Source: Dasypus novemcinctus
Taxonomy: Eukaryota > Chordata > Mammalia > Cingulata > Dasypodidae
Reading direction: 5' to 3'
Assembly: GCF_030445035.2 (NCBI RefSeq)
Contig: NC_080676.1
Location: 10,888,940 to 10,952,939, forward strand
DNA: 64,000 bases
How positions within the stretch are numbered: the stretch's first letter is position 1; each line of letters starts with the position of its first letter. The notes under the pieces are model-generated. The model was not told where the DNA came from. It saw only the letters and a program-made list of their open reading frames with translations, and did not search any database. Positions 1-12,500 of this stretch are shown here, piece by piece. The translations under genes were made by a program, and so were the position numbers.

Positions 1-418
1 ACTAGAGCACAATGTTAAGAAGTTATTCTAAAAACAGAAGATTATGTATTAAAAATTAATATACTATTTAAATAAAACCTGGGAAAAGAATGGTAAAGGT
101 AAGGATATATATGCTATTAATTTTTGTCAGAAAAGAAATATATTTGCTAAATAATTTAATGATAGCCACTGTTAGAAAAGAATTAGGACTTATAGGCTTA
201 AGGAAAATAAGGAAAATAATATATGCATCTGAAATATCTCAAGGGATATACAATAAACTGTCAATAGTGGTTGAACTTTGAGTAGTGTGATTAGAGGATT
301 TTCATTTTCACTAGTGTAATATTTTTACAATAATTATATCAGTAAAAAAATGAATCAATGAAGGCCATCCTGTAGCAAAAAGAAAAATAAGGTAAAGAAA
401 CTATAAATCAAATCTTAC
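1..418. other. XRN1 intron 19, nothing recognised
   Basis: AT-rich intronic sequence continuing off the left edge. The next XRN1 coding segment (remembered as FYLEEPPG...) is not present here. No repeat family was recognised. Confidence 0.6.
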
Positions 419-522
419 TTAGTTTCTCCATCTGATACAGCCACAACTCTAGCTTCTTCAAGGTGAGGCCAATTAACAAAAACAGACTTTCCAAGCACTG
501 ATGAAGCCACATTTTCTATACT
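419..522 (-). CDS. XRN1: XRN1 exon 19 (last exon in the window)
   Basis: 104 nt encoding [20 protein letters not shown] and then [14 protein letters not shown]; donor AA|GTAAGA. I chose the acceptor TTTTAAG|AGTATAG because it keeps the frame. A second AG 7 nt downstream would shift it. Confidence 0.93.
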
Positions 523-3500
523 CTTAAAAGTAAAAGCAGAAAAGTTCATTCATTTTTCAGGTCTAAGAGAAAACTTCACAAAGCAAAAAGAAAGTAATTA
601 AAAACTGGCCAAAGTGTTTAAACTGCTGTAAAATCTACCAGAACCCACCTTAATAATTAATAGAGATATAAAATACCAAGACTATAAGATTTTATACTTG
701 GAAGAAAACTCTGCATACTCAACCAATTATTCCCAAAACAATACCTGCTCTTCTCAACTTACTCCAACTTACTTAGATTCAATTAGCTTTCTTAATTTCT
801 CTTTTCTAAAGTGTACCTTCAATGCTAACTCTTTTTCTTTCTGCTATATTTTCTAGGATTTCTGTTCTTTTCATTTTAACCATTTAATTTATTATTGACA
901 TGTAAAGGCAACTGGGATACTGTCTTGCAAGTAATAAGAAATCAATAAATTTGAACTATTAGTATTACTGTTATCACTTCTATTACTATTTCTTTTTCCT
1001 TCTTTTCCAAGTTTACTTTCCCCTCTACCAATCTTTTCTATTAGAGAATCACAATGATCAACTTAAAGGATTTTCCTCCAGTAAAAACACCAGGAAGTTT
1101 CCCTGCTTCTTTCTTTCTCAAGAAAACTGACAGTCATTAGTAAAGACTGGCCACTGATTTTAATCCTGAATGAATTACTTGGTGAGAGAAGCTGGTAAAA
1201 TCAAATAGAATAGCACAAATCTATAATGTATTACTCTCCATATAAATAGCCAATATTAGTAGAAATAATGTTCAGCAATTAACCTAGATTCCTAGTTCTG
1301 TCACTAACTGGCTGTGTGAATATGAACAAGTTACTTTACCAACCTCCATTTAGAAATAATGTTGGATTACTTGATTTACAAAATCCCATCCAATTAAAAA
1401 TACTATAATTCTACTAATTAGACTCATGATTATATTGCTTATTTTCACCATGGAAATTGAGAAAACTAAATAAACAAATAAAAACGAGCAGAATGTCTGG
1501 AAAGAAGCTACATATCAAATAATCAGATATTTTAGAACAGAATCTAAGAATTCTGATCTCATTTCAGTTTGTGGTTAGTGTAATGAAGAGAATATTAGAC
1601 TTAAAGCCAGGAGACATGGGTCTAAATTTAGGTTCTACCTCTTTTGAGCTGTGGAATCTTGAGCGTTAACAATTTAATCTCACTGAATCTCAGTTTTCTC
1701 TTATAAGAAGGAACACATCTATGTTACAATGTTAATTCAAGGAAAAAGTAATATACATAGACGTTTTTGCAATCTGTAAAATATGGTACAGAATATTCTG
1801 TATGAATTAGTATCATTAATGAAAATTCTAGTTTTAAATGGAATCTGCATTATCTGATACAATTTATACATATAGGTTAGACAACAACAAAATTGTGGTA
1901 GAAACCGAAGTTTAAGTATAAATTTCCATTCACTTTTTTCTGTCATTATCTTTAATCATTATTTCAAATATTTCTTTAACAATTACAGATAACTATTTTA
2001 AGACTTGAGTAACATTTTATTTTGATATTTATACATTTCTTAAAGTTAACACTAAAAGAATGGAATACCTATTTTGATAAACAAAACAAGTTTCAACATT
2101 AGAACTAAGTTCCTTCACTTATCCTTTCCCCTTCTATACATCTATTTCTAATTTCATTCTCCCACTCTTTCCTTTAGTTTTTTAAGAAAAAGATGTCCTA
2201 CTATCCCAGATGAATCCCTTCCTTTAGGTCTAGCTGAAATCTCTTGTTATCCAACATGGGCTTTTGCTATCACAAACTTCCCTTCCCTCTCCAGTGTCTT
2301 TAAGACTGCCTTTCTCCATTAGCTCTGCTTCCCTTCTTTTATATGGATTTTGTGTGAAGCGCTGCCTCTTCTCTATCTATAGTCTAGCCTTCTTTTCAAG
2401 ATAAAGTTCTTGACCAAGGGTTCGATACTGCCACCATTACTTTCTACCTAACTAGTCCCAGTCTAGTCCTTGGGTATTGGACTTCTACCCCCACAAATCT
2501 ACTGGAGTGGAATTCTCAAAGGTCAACAATGATGCCATAACAGAAAATTTCACAAACCTTATTTTACTTTTTATTTTCCTTAACTGTGGGCAGTGTACAG
2601 CCCTTGTTCCATGTTTCTGTGATACTATTTTAGCTTGGGAATCATTCTCTCGTACCTCACTGACCATTATGTCTCTTCTACTGGCTCCTTTTCCACCTTT
2701 AACAACTGCAGGTATTTTTTCATGATAAGACCTTGAACCTTCAGTGCACCTTTTCTTCCAGGGAAATGAGCCCCAGTGACTTATAACACATTACTTCCCC
2801 ATTGATGACTCTTAAATCTCTACCTCTCGCCAAGTTCTAGCTCTAGGTACTCAACTGTCTATAAGTACTCTTTCTCAATTGATGCTCATCCGAACCACAG
2901 AAAACAAAAAATGGTTCGAATGACTATATTCTCAATTCTCAATTGAGAGAATTCGTTTTAATACCAGCTCTAGATATATAAGAGATAAATTAATTCATTA
3001 CATACCAAGGATGACTTAGGGCATTAGGACTTAAATGTTGTGTGGAAAGAACCTTGCTTGAGAAAGGCTGGTAGGGTAGCTCCAGTTGAATGTCCTACTA
3101 CCATCTTAAAATGCCATCATTATTTATCATTAATCCAAACCAGAGACTCCCCCATTCCAATTCTTCTATTCCAGTGAACAGCAATTATTTTCTATTAACT
3201 AACCTGGATATCACAGATCCATGTTCAATTTTTCCTACTCTTTTCATTCCTTACATTTAAACAAAAGATGAAACCTGTCCTTTAATTTTTTGGCTTGTTC
3301 ATCTAGATCTATTGCCACTTCCACAGCTTATATCCTTATCACCTCATGATTCAACAACCATAATCTCTGAACTTAAAGGTTTTCTACTTTGTTCCATTTT
3401 TTTTATATGAATACAATTTAGTTTATCATACTGCCAGCAAATTAATCTTTATGAAAATACAAGACATAATAAGATAAGAGTAATAAAAAAAAAAAAAGTC

Positions 3501-6500
3501 CTAACTCCTTAGTTTGGTATTCTATGTCTTCCATATCTGGACTCAATCTGTTCTTTCAACCTTATCTCATATTATTTCCCAACACAACTTGCTTTAGTCA
3601 AGTGTATTGATTCCTTCCCCTTAAATAGATCACATTTATTCTAAAAAGAGAAAAAGTATAAAGAAATATTTCAGACATACAAAAAAGTTAAAAAGAATAA
3701 GAAATCTATCACATTTATTTTTTACAATTCCCATCTCATGCTTTCCTTTCAACTAGAATGCCTTTTCTTTTCTTTTCCCCTCTTTGCCCTAACCTCTTTT
3801 TTAGTGCCTGACTCAAGCCTTTTCTCATCTACAGGTCAGTACTTAACCTTTAGCTTGCATAATTCTCCTTTGCAAAATTCCTAGAGCATTATTTTGGCTC
3901 ATTGTGTCACAACCATAATGTCCTTGAACTGTTATCTAATTTGTGTAAATGTTTTTCTGCTTTATCCCTATTTAGATTGTAAAATTCTGGAGCTACAATA
4001 TGTTATACATCTTTGGCAAACACCTCAACACCTAGAACACATTTATGCATAGGAAGCACCTAATAAATGAATGATAAATAATATACTTACAAGTTCATCT
4101 GATTCTGCATTAATTAAGATTTCCAACATCATGTTTTCTCCACGACTACTTTGCTGGAATACTTGTACCCCATTTTTCTTCAAAAAATACTATGAAAGAA
4201 TTCAGAGAATTAAAGTTTCAGTCTTTTTCAATAATTACTTCACAACCAATAAAGTAAAAACATTTTGAACTAAGTGGTCACTGACTTTGTGTTTGATGTG
4301 TTTCAGGGTAGGAAATCCACAGAAATATAATGCCTTCTGGTCAATTTTGGTTGTTTTGTTCTTGTTTATATCTATACGCCAAGCATCTAAAGATATTATT
4401 TTGTACCTAGAAATAAATCAAGGCATAGAGTTTAAAATTCATATATTACACACAATTTTTCAGCTTTCTCTTGCATATTTTGCAAGAGTCATCTTGCTTT
4501 TGATGAAAGGAATGATAATTCCTCTATAAGACAAAAAAATATAGAGCAGGACAACCCAGCTTCTCTGTTGTTATTAGTCCAGACATAGCAATACCTATAA
4601 GGTTACTGAGCAGAGGTTCCCCCATTAATTTGAAATAAAACTATATATAATTTTTTAAATGAAGAAAAGCAAAAAGGATAACACAAATTCCCGTATCTTT
4701 CATGTTCTAAACACAGACTGGAATATGAACATTTTATAATTCCTAGTTAATCTTTCTCTTTGCTTTAATAAAAGGAAACATGCATCTCAATTCCCATCTG
4801 GGAAGACTATTAGTTGCTGCTGAAATATTACCAAATATCATTACCTTGTGCAACATCGTTCTATGGCAGGGAACTTTTCTGGCCACGGAGAGGGATAGGT
4901 AAACTCTGTGTCTCTATCATGCCAACACATTAGGCATTCACTATGTTGATTTCTTTTCCTTTCTTCTTTTTTGAGGGAGTGGTTACACAACTCCATGGCT
5001 TCCAACAATCGCTTCTGAATGTAAAGATTAAGAAAGGAGGTAAATGTATTAAAATTCTGTAATTCAACACACAGAATCAATCTCTTTTCTCTCAGCATAC
5101 AAAATCACTGCTTGTATTCTTGAAAAACAAAATATTAATTTTTTTTTTAAGATTTATTGATTTTTCTCCCCTCCCCCCCCAATCCCAGTTGTCTTTTCTC
5201 TGTGTCTATTTGCTGCGTCTTCTTTGTCCGCTTCTGTTGTTGTCAGCGGCACTGGAATCTGTGTTTCTTTTAGTTGCGTCATCTTGTTGTGTCAGCTCTC
5301 TGTGTGAATGGTGCCATTCTTAGGCAGGCTGCACTTTCTTTCACACTGGGCGGCTCTCCTTATGGGGTGCACTCCTTGCGCGTGGGGCTCCTCAGCGTGG
5401 GGACACCCCTGCGTGGCAGGGCACTCCTTGCGTGAATCTGCACTGTGCATGGGCCAGCTCCACAAGGGTCAAGGAGGCTCGGGGTTTGAACCGCGGACCT
5501 CCCATGTGGTAAACGGATGCCCTAACCACTGGGCCAAATCTGCCCCCAACAAAATATTAATTGATGAAACTCTTTTCCAGACATACCTAACTAAAAATAA
5601 GATGTGAAAAACATTTTTTCTCCATTTCATAAAAAAAGTTTTTCCTTTAGAAAGAGGGAGCACTTTTGTTAATATATTGAGGCAGAATTTACTTTGTTAA
5701 ATGTACAGACCTGAAGAGTATAGTTTGATGACTTTGGACAATTGCATAAATCCAAGTATAATCCAACATTTTCATCACCCAAGAAAGATCCCTCATGCCC
5801 ATTTAGAGTTAATCCTTTCCCTCTCCCCACACACTATGAAACAACTGTTCTGTTTTCTTTCACTAAAGATTAATTTTGCCTATTCATATAAATAGAATCA
5901 TATATAGTATGTATTTTTTTTGTATGTATGACTTCTTTTTCTTAACATAATGTTTTTGAAGTTCTTCCATGTTGCTGCATGTATCAGTAGTCTGTTCCTT
6001 TTTATTCCTGAGTATATTCCACACGCCCGCCTTGATAAATACCTAAGACTGGAACTGCTAGTTCCTAGGGTTGATGTTTATTTAACTTTATGTGTAACTG
6101 CCAGGCAGATAAGCTCAGCGCTTATGCTATTTTCTATTTCCACCATCAATGCATAAGAATTCCAATTGTTGCATATTCTTGTCAATATTTGGTATGGTCA
6201 GTTTTGTAAGTTTTAGCCATTTAAAACTGGGAGTGGAGTGGGGGTTACTCATTATGGTTTTAATTTCATTTCCCTGATGACTCATGACACTTAGCACTTC
6301 TTCATGTGATTACTAGCTATTTGTATGACTTGCTTTGTGAAGGGCCCGTCAAATATTTTGTCCATTTAAACAACTGGGTTATTTATCTTTTTATTATTGA
6401 GTTGTAGAGCTGTGTGTGTACTCAAGATATACATACTATACACATAGATGTTTTGCAAATAGTTACTCCCAGTCTTACTCATTTTTTAAAAACTTTTTAT

Positions 6501-9500
6501 TTTGAAGTAGTTTCAAACTTATAAGACAGTTGCTAAGAAAATACAAACAACACCAACAAACTACCCTATTCCCTCCTCCCCTGATATCCAGATCCACCAA
6601 TTTTAACATTTTGCCAACTTGGCTGTGTCATTCTATCTATTGTCTACCTGTCTGTCTGTCTACCTACCTATTTTCTGAACATTTGAGAGATGATTGCACA
6701 CATCATAATCCTTAAACACATAATACTTCCATGTACATTTCCTACAAAAAATGATTTTCACTACGTAATCACTTTAAGAGCAGTTATCAAGTAATTTGTA
6801 TATCAAGATACTTAAAAATGTTATAAAGCTTACATTCTATATTGCAATTTTTCTTATGTTTCAGTAATGTCCTTTTGAGCCTTTTCTTCTCCAATCATAG
6901 ATCCCATCCAGGATCATGTATTGCATTTAATTGTCACTATCTGATTTTCTTTCCTTTTTTTAAATTGTGGAAACACATATACAACATAAATCTCATCCCA
7001 ATCCTTCCCAAGCAAACCATTCAGTGAGATTAATCACATTCACAATGTTGCAGTACCCTCCCACCATCCATTGCTAGAACTTTCCCTTCACTCCAGAGAG
7101 AAACCCTACTCTTAGCTTGCATTTACTCCTTATTACCCCTGTCCCCATGCCTCGTAGCCTGTACTCTACTCTCAGTCTCTATGAGAGCGCATATTCTCTG
7201 ATACATTCTTTTTCTTACCATGGGGCTTAAATTTCATATCCTAAATTTATAACAATCTTGCTTGCTTTGATAACAACTTAACTTCGATAGTACACATAAA
7301 CTATGTTCCTAAAGCCTTTAGTCCCCACACCTTTATATAGTTTCCACAAAGAACATAGTTATATATCATGAATCCAAAACCACTGATTTATCATTACATT
7401 CCATGCATTTGCCTTTTAAATCCTAAAGGAATAAAAAATGGAGCTACAAATTGAAAATGTAGGGAAGCAGACTTGGCCCAATGGATAGGGCATCCGCCTA
7501 CCACATGGGAGGTCCGCGGTTCAAACCCCGGGCCTCCTTGACCCGTGTGGAGCTGGCCCACGCGCAGTGCTGATGCACGCAAGGAGTGCTGTGCCACGCA
7601 GGGGTGTCCCCGGCGCAGGGGAGCCCCACGTGCAAGGAGCGCGCCCTGTAAGGAGAGCCACCCAGCGTGAAAGAAAGTGCAGCCTGCCCAGGAATGGTGC
7701 CGCACACATGGAGTACTGACGCAGCAAGATGACGCAACAAAAAGAAACACAGATTCCTGGTGCTGCTGATAAGGATAGAAGCGGTCACAGAATAACACAG
7801 TAAATGGACACAGAGAGCAGACAACTGGGGGGAGGGGAGGGAAAGGGGAGAGAAATAAATAAAAAAATCTTTAAAAAAATAAAATAAAATAAAATGAGCT
7901 GGTGATTCCTTCTCTTTTATTTTCAGAAAGTTTCTTTAAGATTGGTATTAATTCTTCCTTATATGTTTGATACAATTTACAAGTGAAGACATCTGGGCCT
8001 AGAATTTTCTCTGTGGAAAGGTTTTTAATTATGAATTAAATTTCTTTAAAAGATATACACTATTCAGATTCCATGTTTCTCTTCTCTGTTTTGTTAATTG
8101 TGTCTTTAGAGAAATATGTTGAATTATTGATGTAAAATTGTCCATGATACTCTTTATTCTTTTAATATCTGAAGGATCTAAAGACTGTCTGCATTTACAT
8201 TCTTTTTAAAAAAAAAAATAAAGATTTTATAAAAATATTAAATATTTTGATATTGTTTTGTAGATATCAGAAATAAAAGTTATCATTGAATGCAAAAAAA
8301 AAAGAATGTAAGCACAGACAGCCTTTAGATCCTGCCATCCATCCATTAAAAAAGTGTTTGTGCTAGAAGGTTGTTTTTGTCAACTTCTTTTTTTAGTTAA
8401 GGGTTAAGTTCCACATTAAGAGATTGAAGACAACAAGCTATTGAAAAAAAAATCTTTAAATGTACAAAGTTGTTTATTTTTCTTGGTAATTAAAAAATAC
8501 ATAACCATTTAAACTGAATACACATTTAGTGTTTTATTTCCTTACTATACAAATTGTTATTACAAGGAACTGCTCCAGTCAGTTAAAACCTAACGAATAC
8601 CACCTTTTCCTGTCTTATTTTTCTAAAAAGTATTAGTACATATATAATTTGTCACCCTTTTTATTCTAAACCTTTTGCTCATTTAATATAAGCATTTTGA
8701 ACTACATGTTTCCCATTAGTTGCGTCATCCAGATCTTGATACGTTGTGTTTTACATTACGTCATAATTTTAAAGGTTTAGAATAAATTATCTAAGTCACC
8801 ACCTTAAGAAGCTAAGAAAAGAAGCAGGTTAAAGCCAAACTAAGCTAAATGAAGGAAATAAAAAGGGTGACAAATTATATATGTACTAATGCTTTTTAAA
8901 TAAAGTCAATCTAGTTCTCCTATAATTAGTGTGCCTACATGTTTTGGTGCATATAATGATGAAGCAAGTTGTTTAATCTCATGAACAGAACATAAAAGGT
9001 GATTAAAGTTATGTGAAATAATCTCTGATGAAGAATATATGTGTATATATAATTATTTCATGCACTGACCTCATCAATAAAAGGTATTAATACCACAGCT
9101 TCCCATTCCTGTTGTTTCCCATTTAGGTCTGTTTTAAAATCAGGTGGATAATATCCTATAATTGGTGAGTCTTCACTTGTCATCAAATGCTGTGAAAATA
9201 TAAAATAGTGTAACAGAAGTGTAAGAATGTAAATAAATATAGATTTTTGTTACTGTATTTATAATATTTCCTTAAATGTTAGTTTCTAAAACAAACTAAA
9301 TTCTTACATTTTAGATTTGCTACAATATGACTATTTTGATTTTCAACTATAGACTTCTAATTTCATTGCAGCTGACCTAGTTACTTAGAAAAACCATATT
9401 TACTTTGAACTTCAAATTCATCATTTTATTTTTTATTGTCTTTTCAACTCTATAAAACCCATACCTAAATTCTATTTTCCCATTCAGACTTCATTTCAGT

Positions 9501-12500
9501 ACATTTCATAGATTTCTAAAGTCTTCAATTTTAAAAATTAAATTAAAAATTTACCTTCATGTCCTTCAAATCAATTTATCCTATTAAGAATTATATTGTT
9601 ATCCAAGACAACTTAAGAAGAAAAAAAATCCTAAAATCAAAGAATCACTTCACCACTATTATCAAAGAGAAACACTACAATGAGACCCATAATTACTAGA
9701 GATTTTATAACAGCTATATACAAAGAAAGCATTAGAATTTCGTCTAGGATATGAATATGGAAGATTATGCTATAAAATTTTCAAAAGAATAAAACAGCAT
9801 ATTCCCAGGGGTTGTACTCAAAATATTTAATAACCCGTATGGTATGGGCACTAAGCAATCAAAACAGATGGGCTGTAAAATACCTGCATGGTCGTACTGG
9901 TACAGAGTGATTATCAACCCTTAACGTATCTGAAAGCAGGAAAAAAGCATCTAAGAAACTTATGAAGAAAGGGAAGTCAGAGGTCAGGATTAAGGATAGG
10001 TTAAGGTTCAGGAAGATGCAGAAGGAGTCTGACATTGTTCAAGCAGCAAAGGGTGTTGTGTACTTAAATCCTGGGATCATACCATGGAATTAGAAGAACA
10101 GATTGATACCACAGAAAACTAAATGAAGTTTTCCTTCAGAATCAGCTTAGTAGGCTTAGTATAATTTGGTGACCCCACCACCTCTGAAGTATCTTCCTCC
10201 TCCTAAGTGAAATATGTTAACCACAGAAAAGTCTTTCATTCCACAATTTGATAAATGAAATGCTTAAAACCCAAAATACACACTGAGTTGAGAAAAATGA
10301 GTCATTAGAACCATCCCTACTCCAATAGGTAGAAGGGTAACACAGAAAAGGAACAAATCTGTAAATATTAAAAAATATGTACAGCTTTAGATTTTGTCTG
10401 TTTCAGTTTACTTTTTGTACCATAGATACAAATTGAAGATGCACTTCAAGGTACTATAAAGGTTAGGCCTTGAATGGTTTATGGAGTTAGTTTATACTTT
10501 TAAAACAAAGATAACTTTAAATAAGGAATTATTTCTCAAGGGACTTGTTAAAGAAATACTGTATTTGAACTGAAAATAAGTATATTTCTCTACTTAATAA
10601 ATTTAGGTACTATACTTCTAAGATCGGAAGAAGGGCTCCTAAATTTCAAAAAGGACACACAAACATTCAATTGTAAAACCCACCTGGTAGCATGCAGGAA
10701 GTAAATTTTTGCTAGCTGCTGGAAGTACTGCAAGAAGCTGTTCAAATGGCTTAAAAGGTTTTCCTAGTTCAAAATGGATTTTGAGTGTACTGATGTTGCG
10801 AATATCAGATAGGAAAGGTGCATAATGATAAGGGTAATACCTAAAAAACAGAATTGAATTTTAAACAACTGGCAATTTTGTGAAATGGTCAATATTAAGT
10901 ATGAACCTTTTTCTGTATTTTAATAACACATAGCAACAATTTTAAAGGAAAAAATGATCACTCATAATTCTAGCACAAGAATATAATACACCAGTGTTGG
11001 AAAATTTAGGTTGCGTGACAGTAACAACGATCCTATCTCCTTAATTTTAAATAGCAGTTTTACATTTTGAAAATTGCAATGTATCATGTCATTGACATGT
11101 AATGTGTTTCTTTTAATTCCCAAACTGTTGATTGTGAATCTTTCAATCAAGAGATTGAACAGAAAAAATGAAGTTGAAGAAAGGGTTTCATCTAAGTCAC
11201 TTGGATTTGGGCTTTCGAAGCAAGGGGCTGGGAACAGGTAAATGTTCTGAAAAAGTTCTAATCAGTTCTTTCAATAAGTGTAAGCCCACATGGCTGTTAC
11301 TGCTTAGCTCTAAGAACTTTTATCTTCGAATTACTACATATGTTACTGTATTTGTGATAAGACTTAAATCATATAATGTATCAATCATAAATAGCAATTT
11401 ATTTTTGTTTTTATTTAATGCCTTCTCATCTTTGACTACAGGTATAAATATTTTTACAAACACACAATTTTAAAATATCAGTATGTTCTTAACGTTTTTG
11501 ACTAAGGACTAAAAAAAATTAGTATTTTTATATTCCATAATTATGACAGAGATTTCAAAAGAATAGGAAGTATAAGAAGCAGAATGGTGTGAATTATAAT
11601 GGAAAATAAATAGACTTTGGAATCAGATGGGCTTGGACTTGATTCTTGGCTTTATAATCTTGGGAAGATTATTTAATGTCTCTGAGCCTCAATTTTCATT
11701 TCTTCACTTGTATAAGAGAGAAAACAATACATATCTTCTATAGTTGTGAGGATTATAAGAGAAAATGCTAATCAAATGCCTGGCTTTATTGCCTGTTAAT
11801 AAAATAGGAATAACTTAAAAAATGGCAAATCAAGGATTTTTTTCCATTAGATTGATCTTCATAGGGTTCCTGATGTTTTTTAAAAGATTTTTTTAAAGGG
11901 CTACTAGTAAATGAAATCATAATTAAAACCACATTTATTATTTTGCTATTAGTTTGTTTTGCTAATGGGGTTCTGAAACAAAATCTAGCAGAAATGCTTT
12001 GAAAATAAAACCATAGAACACAAAACAAGCTATGTCATAATCTAAGAGTTTCTACTTTCCTTGAAATCATTTTTGGGGTTGTAATTTTTCTATTTTGGTA
12101 GATGGTTTGGAAAAGTAGATGGATTTGCTGGAATAGGAGATGAGAGAAATGAAGGATTACTACTATTTTTGGTCAAAGGAATTAATGAACATCCTGCCAC
12201 TTTCTTCGTCCTCTGACCATCCTAATATTCCACAATATTCATGATAGAGAAATTTTCTTAAAAACTTACTATTGAAATTTCTTAAAAACTTATTATTGAA
12301 ATTTTCAAACACATAATAAGGCAGATAGGAGAGTATAATGGACACCACTACATAACCATCACTCAGACACAATAATTATCAAGATTCTGCCATATTTGAC
12401 TCATCTTGATGTGGAACTTTAATTTGTAGATTAACAAAGAACTTTTATTATGGGCCACCTACTAGGGCTGTAAATATTTTTGTTAGACAAAGTCTTTTTA

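Noticed and set aside
5308..5607. Open frames over 90 codons, rich in Cys, Ala and Gly (also at 7394-7824, 14507-14851, 16709-17178, 19839-20246, 20377-20922, 48270-48714, 49177-49590, 51459-52008, 55136-55582, 57714-58227)
   Set aside because: All coincide with GC-rich SINE bodies and recur in several frames of every copy, with no splice or promoter context. They are repeat shadows.
7480..7560. Possible functional tRNA gene in SINE heads
   Set aside because: A and B boxes are recognisable, but heads are followed by the SINE body and flanked by target duplications, and no proper cloverleaf acceptor stem is evident.
10621..10640. 'agatcggaagaagggc', close to an Illumina adapter
   Set aside because: Imperfect and embedded in continuous intron sequence; coincidence is the simplest reading.
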